A stretch of DNA of 10,645 bases from an uncultured Lachnospiraceae bacterium (GTDB taxonomy: Bacteria; Bacillota_A; Clostridia; Lachnospirales; Lachnospiraceae). Both the position numbers and the translations under genes were made by a program. Position 1 is the stretch's first letter. Each line of letters begins with the position of its first letter. Of this stretch, positions 1 through 7,500 are shown in pieces. Location of the stretch: contig CAJUFW010000119.1 in NCBI GenBank assembly GCA_910585655.1, positions 1 to 10,645 on the forward strand, read 5' to 3'. The notes under the pieces are model-generated. The model made no database searches, was not told where the DNA came from, and saw only the letters and a list, made by a program, of their open reading frames with translations.

Positions 1-46
1 GTGTGGGAGGTCGGTAGATAAAATAATTATCTACCTCCTACCCGAT
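1..46 (+). mobile_element. 3' end of a group II intron (domain VI), body outside window
   Basis: The first 46 bases fold like domain VI of a group II intron. G13-A21 pairs perfectly with T27-C35 around a five-base loop. A small internal loop (11-12 opposite 36) follows, then A8-G10 pairs with C37-T39 and G5-G7 with C41-C43, leaving A40 as a single bulged adenosine. If the intron ends with the AT at 45-46, A40 is the seventh base from the 3' end, where the branch-point adenosine sits in this family, and AT fits the usual AY ending. Domain V and any reverse transcriptase would lie left of the window. The structure is seen directly; the identity is inference, supported by resemblance to intron 3' ends I know from Clostridia. 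The alternative is a chance hairpin or a terminator. Confidence 0.55.
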
Positions 47-81
47 TATCATAGGAAAGTTCTCTAAACTTCCCTATGATA
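47..81. repeat. 35-base inverted repeat (near-perfect stem-loop)
   Basis: Bases 47-61 pair with 67-81 (14 of 15 positions; the only mismatch is A56 opposite C72) around a five-base loop at 62-66. There is no T-run directly after it on the plus strand. The hairpin starts at the first base after the proposed intron end, so it would be the start of the downstream exon. Possible roles are an intron target structure, an old transcription terminator, or a remnant of a small mobile element. The sequence does not decide between these. Confidence 0.7.
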
Positions 82-82
82 C

Positions 83-98
83 AAAAAGCCCTCCGGGC
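83..98 (-). terminator. Short rho-independent terminator, minus strand
   Basis: Read on the minus strand, GCCC (98-95), a GGA loop and GGGC (91-88) are followed at once by TTTTT (87-83). This is a compact GC-rich stem with a U-tract. It lies about 125 bases downstream of the small minus-strand gene ending at 224 and is the nearest hairpin with a U-run. The stem is only four pairs, so strength is uncertain. Confidence 0.45.
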
Positions 99-146
99 GG
101 GGTACACACTCAATTCTTTTTCCATAAATAACCGTAAAATTACAAC

Positions 147-181
147 GTGCGTATGCCTGGTTTCTACCTTGGCATACGCAC
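147..181. repeat. Perfect 11-bp stem-loop
   Basis: GTGCGTATGCC (147-157) and GGCATACGCAC (171-181) are exact reverse complements around a 13-base loop. The structure sits 42 bases downstream of the stop of the minus-strand small gene. It has no adjacent U-tract on the minus strand, where GTTGTAATTTT follows. It may serve as a weak terminator or a 3' stabilising hairpin for that transcript, or be an operator-like palindrome. The role is inferred only from position. Confidence 0.5.
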
Positions 182-223
182 ATAACAGTTTAACTATTCT
201 GTATTATGAAACTGCTTTCTGTC

Positions 224-454
224 CTAAGACTGCTTTCGGATGGAAAAGCCTGGGCGGAATCTAGCTGGAATATAGTAGGCGCTCATGTTCAGCCCCTCTT
301 CCATCCCCCGGCATACGCTCTGCTCTACGGCACGCCTTAACAGGCTCCCGTTTAGATTATACGTCTTGGCGTCCATCCACCACTTCATTTCCTCCATCAT
401 TTCAGCGACCAGTTGATCTACCACATATCCCATGTTCATTCGTTTTTCTTTCAT
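224..454 (-). CDS. Small methionine-rich protein of unknown function (76 aa)
   Basis: I do not recognise this protein. The ATG at 454-452 is chosen because AGAAAGGA lies eight bases upstream. A longer in-frame start at 496 has no fitting ribosome binding site. The product is hydrophilic, with nine methionines in 76 residues. It has an amphipathic, probably helical stretch at about 10-30 (VVDQLVAEMMEEMKWWMDAK), a second helix-like segment around 36-56, and a basic C-terminus with YYIPARFRPGF at 60-70. It has no signal peptide or membrane segment. A strong promoter candidate at 531-559 faces it, and hairpins at 147-181 and 83-98 lie downstream, so it looks like a single-gene unit. A real gene is favoured by promoter, RBS and protein-like composition; no homology is claimed. 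Confidence 0.55.
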   Translation of the reverse strand: MKEKRMNMGYVVDQLVAEMMEEMKWWMDAKTYNLNGSLLRRAVEQSVCRGMEEGLNMSAYYIPARFRPGFSIRKQS

Positions 455-530
455 CCCCATATTCCTTTCTCTTACCAGAATTTTGAGGCGTTTCATCGTG
501 TAGTTTCAAGCAGCCTTTGCCTATGTTTAT

Positions 531-559
531 AGAATACCATATTTTTCCTGTTTTGTCCA
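531..559 (-). promoter_or_regulatory. Sigma-A-type promoter for the small gene
   Basis: On the minus strand there is a -35 box TGGACA (559-554), a 17-base spacer, and a -10 box TATTCT (536-531) preceded by TGG, an extended -10 element. Transcription would start near 524 and give a leader of about 70 bases before the ATG at 454. The promoter lies only 68 bases past the stop of the upstream large gene, with no clear terminator between them, so some read-through is possible. Confidence 0.6.
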
Positions 560-626
560 GTATTTTTCTTGCGATTTTTTCCAATTTTATCATTTGCGCC
601 GTTTTAACCGTAGTTACAGGAACTTT

Positions 627-3600
627 TTATTCCATCGGATAACCGTCGGAAGTCGTTCCTGGCGCCGGTTCCGAGCCGTTTGGTTCCTGTTCTCCGTTAT
701 CCGGCTGCGTACCCGTTCCAGATTCGTCTGTCTCGGTTCCTTCGGTATCCGGCTGCGTATCTCCTTCGGTATTTCCGGAATCAGTCTGCCCGCCGGACGG
801 CTGAATCTGAACCTTTGCTATTGCCTGCAGGCTTCCGTCCTTCTCTCTTGCCACGATAAACAACAGAGAGCTTAAAAAGATCCGGTTCTTTACTTCTATC
901 TCAAATCTGCCATTTTCATCGCAGGTCGCTTCATAACGGCTGGTATCTAAAAGCAGTGTAAGAGAAGCGTTCGGTCGATAAAATCCTTTTACAAACGTAT
1001 CGCCCTCTGTCACAGTGTCTACTATAATGCTTCCTGTCTCATATTCCTGATAGTCTATCACAGTTTGTGTAGTAGGCGCACTTTTTCTCGGTTCCTCTAC
1101 CCCCAGATCATACAGCACTACTTCCACGGAATCCCCTGGATTCATCTTGCCCGTTTCTACACAGAAGCTTCCGTCTACCTCGGTCTGACCGGTATAGCTT
1201 CGCTCTCCTATCGTCACGGCAACACGATAACACTCTCCCTTTTTCAACGGTACGACCTCGCCTTTGATTTGACGCTCGGCGCTCGACGGCAGATAAACAG
1301 TCGGCTTATTCGGACCTCCCTCTACTACCTTCATACTACGCTTCCGGCTGGCACGCAGCAAGGAATCCACTGTATAAATTGTCACCGTTTCCCCAATATC
1401 CGGAATCGGCACCTTAATGGTATAGACGCCCTTGGAAATCTTCACCGTTGTTTTTATCATTTCCAGCTTCTCATCATAAAGCTCGCTGTACCGATAGCGT
1501 TCCAGTGATTCCTTTGTTCCGTAAACCGCCGATCCAATCATCGCAATCGGCAGAGCGTCTTCATCCTTTAGCTTTCCTTTTACTACCGTATGCGTATTTT
1601 TAATCGTAACGGAAATCGTCGGACGATTCGGTCCGGTTCGCTTTACCTGTACTGTCACCGTCTCGCTCATTCTTCCGGAGCTGTCTTTGACATACAGCTC
1701 CAGTTTTTCTCCAGACGGCTGATTCGGCAGAGCATAGGCAAAACTTCCATCTTGTTCTACTTTTGTCGAATAAGTTTTTCCGGACGCTTTGATATAGACA
1801 GTCGCATTCGGAGTCGCCGCTCCTTTAATCGAAGCCATCCTGTTGCTGTAGGTATTTACGGTAGGTATCTGCAAAATTTCCTTATCAATATTATCTACTA
1901 CTATTTTGGTTACTGTCACATTTCCCTGGTTATCCTCTGCCCGGAAGCTATAAGTTCCGTTCTCTGCTACTGTCACCTTTCCGTCTTTAACACTTGGCGC
2001 TTTTTCCCAAACAGACGGATCCTTTCCGGCATCTCCTTTATAATACTGCAAGCTCTTCAAACCGCTTGCATCGTTTGCTTTTACGGCTAAGATCACATTG
2101 CTTTCTGTCGGAACCGTCACATTCGGCGTTACGACCAGATTTGGTCCTGTCGTATCAGTAGAAGGCTTAAAATTCCCGCAATAATATGATCCGCCTCCCT
2201 CTACCGAGATTGTATTGACATACCAGGATTCCTGTGTCAAAAACTGAGTAGCTTCCTCGCTTCCTTCCGTCAGAAAAACATAATTTTCCGGCAGCTTCAC
2301 ACTCCAGTTATTGTCTGCCGTCACTGCGATGTTACCTGCTTTCGCCTGCTCTTCCAGCCAGGAAATAAAGAAATTCTGGGAGCTGACGTAACCGCCTAGA
2401 AGCTGCTTTTTTACAACGTCCTGATTCGCCTCTGTCGGCTTTAAAATCTTGTCACAAGCCAAAATCATCAAGTCGTCTGATTTCACCGGAACTCCGTTAA
2501 TCGTCAGAGAGGTCACACGGTTCGTATTGTTGATCTTCTTTCCTGTCACATCGTACCGCGGCGCTACGGACGGATCAATGGTATATTCTACCCCGTCAAA
2601 AATACGGAAATTGCTCCAATCCTCTCTCCAGCCTGCGGAAAACAACGGCGGCAGGACATAATCCCAATCCGGTTCTTCTCCAATCGTCGCATAGGCGCTT
2701 GCCGACCATTCGATATACTCCTTTAACTGCGCTCCGGTAATCTGATAGAGTACGATATACGCATGATACGTCTGCATTGCTTTGATATCCGCTCCGGTAA
2801 TACTGCCGGATACCCGGATAAAGTTAGACGCATCCTCTTCTGGATCGACTGTAATATAATCGGTATCACTCGTCTGACCATAGTAACTGTAACCGGAACT
2901 AGCCACCACCGGCAAATCCGCATACGCCTTTCCGTTTAAACTGTTTTGAAACTTCATCGCATACGCCAGCTTTGCACTGTTGACTAACTGCAAAGCAGAA
3001 TTGTCCTGAATCATACCAAAATAGTTGTGATATGTAATCCCCTTTTCAATCGTTGCTATTTTCTTGGTATAATGCTCTTTAAACATTGCCAAAAAGCTTC
3101 CGTACAAATCCTCGGTAATCTCCGGCGCAGAATCCATAAAAATATCCGCATCCCGTACCTCACTCTGGCTGGATAATACAATCAGCTCTTCATCCTTCAG
3201 CTCACATTTTAAATCTACGATGCCATATTGGTCTCCTCTGCTGCCCGGCATAACAAGAGGCTTTCCATTGACCAAAGCATTTTCCGGATCGGTATTCGGC
3301 AGGGCATATACTGCTTCATCACCATTTCCGCCTGGAAATACTTTATGCTCATGCCCGGCAAACACGACGTCTACCTCTGGAATCTTTGTCAGAGCATAAG
3401 CCGTATTTTCATCCAGATCCCCCGGCTCTTCTACTCCAAAACCACTGTGCGCCAGTACGACAATCAGATCGGCTCCCTCTTCTTTCAGGATTTTTGCCTT
3501 TTTTTCTACGTTTTTAACCATCCCTTCTGTCGTTAGCTGCCCCGTCATTACCTCCGTCTTCTGGGACAGTGTTGGGATCGTCTCTCCAATTACGCCAATC

Positions 3601-4238
3601 CGTATCAATACCCGACTACCATCTTCTGCCTCGACCATCCGGTCAAGCATCATCGTCTCTCGAAACGGATAACTTCCGGACGCCGTTTTCCATAAATTTG
3701 ACACGACACAATTATCCGTCATTCCCGCCTGCAAAAGCTGATCCATAATATAGTCAAAGCCATAATCAAAATCGTGGTTTCCCAACGTAAAGGCATCGTA
3801 CTCCATCATCTTATACGCCTGCCAAACCGGCTGCAATGCCGTGGAATCCGTGATAAAAATATTTTCTGTTGTATAGTCGTACAAAATATCTCCTAAGTCA
3901 AAGGTAAAGGAATTCGTCTCCCGTACCTCCTGCCTCGCCTCCCGTACTCCGGTCAGCAGCTTTTCAATTCCCCCGTGGCTGTTGCTTCTTCCGTTCTCAT
4001 AATCCATGGAAGTCATCTGCCCATGAATATCACTTGTCACAATCATCCGCAAATTGATTTCATTTTCCGGGCTGAGAACGTCATCCTCTATGGCATCCCC
4101 TGTCACTTCGGAATTATCCGTTATTCCTTCAGACGCAAACACCTGACCTGGTGTAAAGCTTCCCACTCCCAGACTTACTACTGTAATGGCGGCTAACCCT
4201 AAGGAAAGCAGCCGTTTCATTTTCTTTCCTATTCTCAT
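627..4238 (-). CDS. Secreted CpdB/YfkN-type 2',3'-cyclic-nucleotide phosphodiesterase/3'-nucleotidase with Ig-like tail (1203 aa)
   Basis: Extracellular enzyme expected to hydrolyse 2',3'-cyclic and 3'-nucleotides to nucleosides and phosphate. A signal peptide covers about 1-35 (cut after VFA). The metallophosphatase domain (about 63-350) shows the metal and catalytic motifs: D70-I-H72, G116-D117, GNHDFD at 153-158 (H155/D158 dyad), H264 and GHEH at 295-298. The 5'-nucleotidase C-terminal domain (about 395-640) has DNSALQLVNSA at 412-422 and FDGVEYTIDP at 547-556, closest to CpdB as I know it. About five Ig-like modules follow (696-1147), three joined by GPN(x)PT-type linkers, then a 55-residue G/T/E/D/P-rich tail. 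CpdB alone is about 650 residues, so roughly half is added tail. No LPxTG, SLH or C-terminal membrane segment is present. The start at 4238 has AAGGA nine bases upstream; Met7 is also possible. The gene has a long leader of its own. Confidence 0.94.
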   Translation of the reverse strand: MRIGKKMKRLLSLGLAAITVVSLGVGSFTPGQVFASEGITDNSEVTGDAIEDDVLSPENEINLRMIVTSDIHGQMTSMDYENGRSNSHGGIEKLLTGVREARQEVRETNSFTFDLGDILYDYTTENIFITDSTALQPVWQAYKMMEYDAFTLGNHDFDYGFDYIMDQLLQAGMTDNCVVSNLWKTASGSYPFRETMMLDRMVEAEDGSRVLIRIGVIGETIPTLSQKTEVMTGQLTTEGMVKNVEKKAKILKEEGADLIVVLAHSGFGVEEPGDLDENTAYALTKIPEVDVVFAGHEHKVFPGGNGDEAVYALPNTDPENALVNGKPLVMPGSRGDQYGIVDLKCELKDEELIVLSSQSEVRDADIFMDSAPEITEDLYGSFLAMFKEHYTKKIATIEKGITYHNYFGMIQDNSALQLVNSAKLAYAMKFQNSLNGKAYADLPVVASSGYSYYGQTSDTDYITVDPEEDASNFIRVSGSITGADIKAMQTYHAYIVLYQITGAQLKEYIEWSASAYATIGEEPDWDYVLPPLFSAGWREDWSNFRIFDGVEYTIDPSVAPRYDVTGKKINNTNRVTSLTINGVPVKSDDLMILACDKILKPTEANQDVVKKQLLGGYVSSQNFFISWLEEQAKAGNIAVTADNNWSVKLPENYVFLTEGSEEATQFLTQESWYVNTISVEGGGSYYCGNFKPSTDTTGPNLVVTPNVTVPTESNVILAVKANDASGLKSLQYYKGDAGKDPSVWEKAPSVKDGKVTVAENGTYSFRAEDNQGNVTVTKIVVDNIDKEILQIPTVNTYSNRMASIKGAATPNATVYIKASGKTYSTKVEQDGSFAYALPNQPSGEKLELYVKDSSGRMSETVTVQVKRTGPNRPTISVTIKNTHTVVKGKLKDEDALPIAMIGSAVYGTKESLERYRYSELYDEKLEMIKTTVKISKGVYTIKVPIPDIGETVTIYTVDSLLRASRKRSMKVVEGGPNKPTVYLPSSAERQIKGEVVPLKKGECYRVAVTIGERSYTGQTEVDGSFCVETGKMNPGDSVEVVLYDLGVEEPRKSAPTTQTVIDYQEYETGSIIVDTVTEGDTFVKGFYRPNASLTLLLDTSRYEATCDENGRFEIEVKNRIFLSSLLFIVAREKDGSLQAIAKVQIQPSGGQTDSGNTEGDTQPDTEGTETDESGTGTQPDNGEQEPNGSEPAPGTTSDGYPME
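698..759 (-). repeat. Two 14-bp direct repeats coding TQPD in the low-complexity tail
   Basis: TATCCGGCTGCGTA occurs at 698-711 and again at 746-759, 48 bases (16 codons) apart and in the same reading frame. It encodes the TQPD tetrapeptides at residues 1161-1164 and 1177-1180 of the nucleotidase. It probably arose by small in-frame duplication within a flexible linker, and its length may vary between strains. Confidence 0.6.
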
Positions 4239-4261
4239 CCTGCCTTATCCTTTCTTTTTTC

Positions 4262-4364
4262 GTTTGGTGCCAATGCAGGTATGCTCTCCTATTGCTACCG
4301 TCGGCTCCTGTGATCCTATCCAACTCTGTCGGCGAACTGCCATTCGGCTATTGCTTCGCCAAAC
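4262..4364 (-). promoter_or_regulatory. Structured 5' leader, candidate cis-regulatory RNA, upstream of the CpdB-like gene
   Basis: On the minus strand this ~100-base stretch has nested complementarity. GTTTGG (4364-4359) can pair with CCAAAC (4267-4262), closing the whole element. GGCGAA (4360-4355) pairs with TTCGCC (4336-4331) around an inner GCC-GAAT-GGC hairpin (4348-4339). CCGAC (4332-4328) pairs with GTTGG (4324-4320). GCCGA (4305-4301) pairs with TTGGC (4273-4269), enclosing GGTA/TACC (4299-4296, 4281-4278). Some stems share bases, so not all can form at once, which would suit a switch. AGCAATAG occurs twice. The closing strand ends about 23 bases before the start codon, next to the ribosome binding site. 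I could not match it to a riboswitch or T-box consensus known to me. The pairings are seen; function is inferred. The rest of the 356-base gap (4239-4594) holds only the promoter and terminator listed separately. Confidence 0.45.
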
Positions 4365-4456
4365 CTTCTTGCATTTTCCTCCCACACCCATTTCTATGGC
4401 TATTTTAGATAGTAAATAAGGCATTTTAAAGGCAGGATTGTTACAGTTCTGCACAG

Positions 4457-4485
4457 TATATAGGATTTCTTTCTCTATGATCCAA
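4457..4485 (-). promoter_or_regulatory. Promoter candidate for the CpdB-like gene
   Basis: On the minus strand TTGGAT (4485-4480) is followed after 17 bases by TATATA (4462-4457). TATACT, two bases further on, is an alternative -10. It lies just downstream of the strong terminator of the preceding gene and would give a leader of about 210 bases that includes the folded element at 4262-4364. Confidence 0.5.
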
Positions 4486-4497
4486 ATTTCGGATATC

Positions 4498-4527
4498 AAA
4501 AAAAGGATGGAAAATTCCATCCTTTTT
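4498..4527 (-). terminator. Strong rho-independent terminator of the 1099-aa gene
   Basis: GGATGGA (4505-4511) pairs with TCCATCC (4516-4522) around a four-base loop. The pairing can extend through flanking A/T to 4500 and 4527. Read on the minus strand the stem is followed by seven T's (4504-4498), 68 bases past the stop codon at 4595. The plus-strand side also has a T-run (4523-4527), so it may work in both directions. It separates the surface-protein transcript from the CpdB-like gene. Confidence 0.87.
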
Positions 4528-4594
4528 CTGGTTTTACGATATTATAGTTTATAGCGTCATACTGTTCATACCATCAATTGGCACAAGCCTCTCA

Positions 4595-7500
4595 CTAGAC
4601 GGACCAGAAGGACGCTGGGAGAGAGATTGCTGCTGGCGACCCCGTAGTCCCTCCTGTTGAACCGGCTGAAACTTCCAGTTCCAAGGTAATCGGCGCTAAA
4701 TCATTGATAAAGACCTGAACGGTTATTTTACCGGTTCCGCTTGTCACCTGAGCCAATGGCGTTCCGTTTTTATTTACGTTTATCGTATTCGGCTTACTGG
4801 AAACCGTAACACGAACTATATCATTTGTAAAATCATCATACGAAACTCCATACTGATCTTTTGCTACAATCATTTTTTTGTCCTTAATCTGAGCCCATAT
4901 TGTTCTGCCAGTCGTGATCGTTCTATCCGTCACAGTCGAACTAGCCTCTACTACACTGGCTTTTCGCATTTCATCGGTAATCACTACATCTGTTGTAATC
5001 ATCGTAGCATTTCCGTCGTTTATAACAATTTGATAGGTAAACGTAACCTTCCGGCAGTTATTGCTATTGATTGGATAGCCTAAACCTTCCTTGTTACTAG
5101 TACTTTCACCCAAGTTTACTTTATTAGGAATAATAGCCGTCTGATTTTGATTTAAAAACTTCTGGGCATAACTAGAAGTAGCTACGATTGTATAATCGTC
5201 CTTTGGAATTATAATTCTCGTTCCACCGGAATTTCCTGTTACAACAAATTCATGCTCGCTACCATCTGCATTGGATAATGTTCCCATCGGTTCTACCTGA
5301 TAGTCACCAGTACTTAAATTACCCCATTCTACTGCTCTCATTGTAATATCTGCCATTAAGTTCTTCGTATTATTGCTTCCGGACGGTGGTATCAACGTTA
5401 CCATAAAGGAAGCGGTTCCGGCAACACTACCTGTTTCCAGTTTGAGAATCGTTTGGTAAATACCAGTTCCATCACCTGTCAAGCTATCCGCTCCAGAATC
5501 AAATTTTATACCACTACTAATCGCAGCATGACTTCCAGGTTTAAACGCATTCACCGGATCAATTCTAGGTTCACTTACTTTGAACGAATAACCACTCTTT
5601 TTCAATAATTCTGCACTCATTTCCTGTCCGTACTGGTCATATACCAACAAATCCTTTGTTCTAAGATGCAGAGCTTTCCCATTGATAAGCGCACCTAATT
5701 CTGCCTCTGCTCTTACGCCAGCAAATTCTGTTGGTAATGGTTTTGCATAAAGCGAAAATGTATAAAATTGTACGTTTACCGTATTTAACATCGTCTGTAT
5801 GGTATCCGTACCAGTCGTATTGGCAGATAAACTCTGACCAGCCTGCGGAGTATAACGCAGCTTAGCGCTTCCATCTGACTGTTTTTCCCAGGCAAATTTA
5901 GACTGGGAATTGGTAGCCCGGATAATTTCACTATTGGCAGGTATCTCCGCTACCGTACCTCCGCTGTTTAATCCACAATATTTTACTAACGTATTGTAGT
6001 CTGTTACGTTGTTTCCATACGTATCTACTACAGAATAATTCAAATAAGTCGGCTTAGTATCATACAACGTTTCGGCTGCCGAAATGGTAAAGGTCTTAAT
6101 TCCCATCTTAGAATTTACCTTTAAGGTAGTATTGATGTTTGTAGAAGATCCTACCGCAAATGCTGTCAAATATGCAGTTCCCTCTTTGAGTGTTCCTGAT
6201 TTTAACGGATATGCCAAATGTTCTACATTATTGACTGTAATCGGGTTAATGGACTGTATCTGAGCAGATGACTGACCATTTTCCTTTACTGTATCAATCG
6301 CTAAGCCTGTCGTTCCCGGACTTAAATTTACCACTAAAGAATTAAATCCAACACCTGCAGCCGCAGCATTGCCACCATACTGGTTTTCTGCCTTAAACAG
6401 CATATAATAAGCACCATGCGTTTTTGTATTGCTGACGGATCCGCCAAATGCCGAAATCGTTGCCGTTCCCTCTGCCATATTGCTAACGGTCTCGTCTGCC
6501 ATCAGTTCGTAAGACGCCTTTGAAGCATCATACCGATAAATTCCGGCAAAGCTTATCTTTTCTACCACAGCCGGTTTTACCAGTTCGACCTGTTCTCTCA
6601 TCGTCTTTGCGCTGCCCTGATGTACCAAAACTACATCATATTTTGTTCCAATCACCGGATTATAGGAAAATTCAAATTCCATAACACCCTGTGACTTCAA
6701 CTGGAAAATTCCGCCACTGTAAAAATCAGAAACAGGGAACGCAGCGCTCTTTGTCACATCGTTGCCAAACTGATCGAATACCCGATATCTTACAGTTGCT
6801 TTTGGATTGACCGTTTTATTATTGATAATACTGATCACTTCCCGATCCAAAACGGCATAAGGAGAATCCAATTCCATTTTTTCCAGTCTTCTGGTTTCAC
6901 ATTTTACTTCAATCGCCGAGGATGTTACATCATTGATAAGTACCGTATAAGTAGCTGTCTGATAATTCCCTGGCAAAGATACAATCGCTGACTTCTTATC
7001 TGCAGCAATCTCCGGGCTTCCTTTACGCTGTGACAAAATCGTATTTCCCATTTTAATGGTAATACTATTGATATCCGTCGTAGAAGTCACCTTAATCTTA
7101 TCTACATCCGTCTGAGTAGCGCCTGTTACAAGGGTCTCGTCAGGCTTATCTTCTTCCTCTTGCTTTCCTTCCCCAACCGTAATCTTAATGACATTACTGT
7201 CTACATTGTAATCCATATTGGTTTTGGAATTTCTGGCGTTTGCCTTAAAGTATACAACGCCGTCGCCTTCGCCTGTGACAATAAACTTATCACCGAGGGT
7301 TGCTACGCTGCCGTCATGCACAATGGTACAATCTTCATCATCATACAGCTCGCCATAAGCCTTGTAGGTAGATTTGATACCAGGAGTCACGGCTCTTGCC
7401 TTTGCTTTTGCCTTTAACGTCCGGTTAATGTCAATCCATCCGCCGACTTCCATTGTACCGTCAAAATCAGACGGCTCTACTACCTTTACCGTACAGGATT

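Noticed and set aside
76..264. A 62-codon plus-strand open frame next to the intron end.
   Set aside because: It begins within the arm of the hairpin at 47-81, crosses two further stem-loops, lacks a ribosome binding site and overlaps the small minus-strand gene.
402..626. A missing wall anchor of the nucleotidase encoded past its stop codon, through read-through or frameshift.
   Set aside because: The in-frame continuation gives a basic, non-hydrophobic peptide, and the other two frames stop quickly. No membrane segment appears.
594..4196. Several plus-strand open frames of 60-170 codons opposite the nucleotidase gene.
   Set aside because: They lack ribosome binding sites and family features and lie antisense to a clearly coding frame.
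4262..4364. Resemblance of the leader to c-di-GMP (GEMM), fluoride, c-di-AMP or T-box RNAs.
   Set aside because: Only short fragments resemble these. The conserved cores (for example the T-box GGTGG-type sequence or the GEMM tetraloop-receptor sequences) are missing.
4245..4520. A 91-codon minus-strand open frame across the leader of the CpdB-like gene.
   Set aside because: It starts inside the strong terminator hairpin and upstream of the promoter candidate, has no ribosome binding site, and its composition is not protein-like. The folded RNA is a better explanation.
4595..4630. LPASF near the C-terminus of the 1099-aa protein as a sortase signal.
   Set aside because: It is not followed by a hydrophobic segment or a basic tail; the protein ends four residues later.
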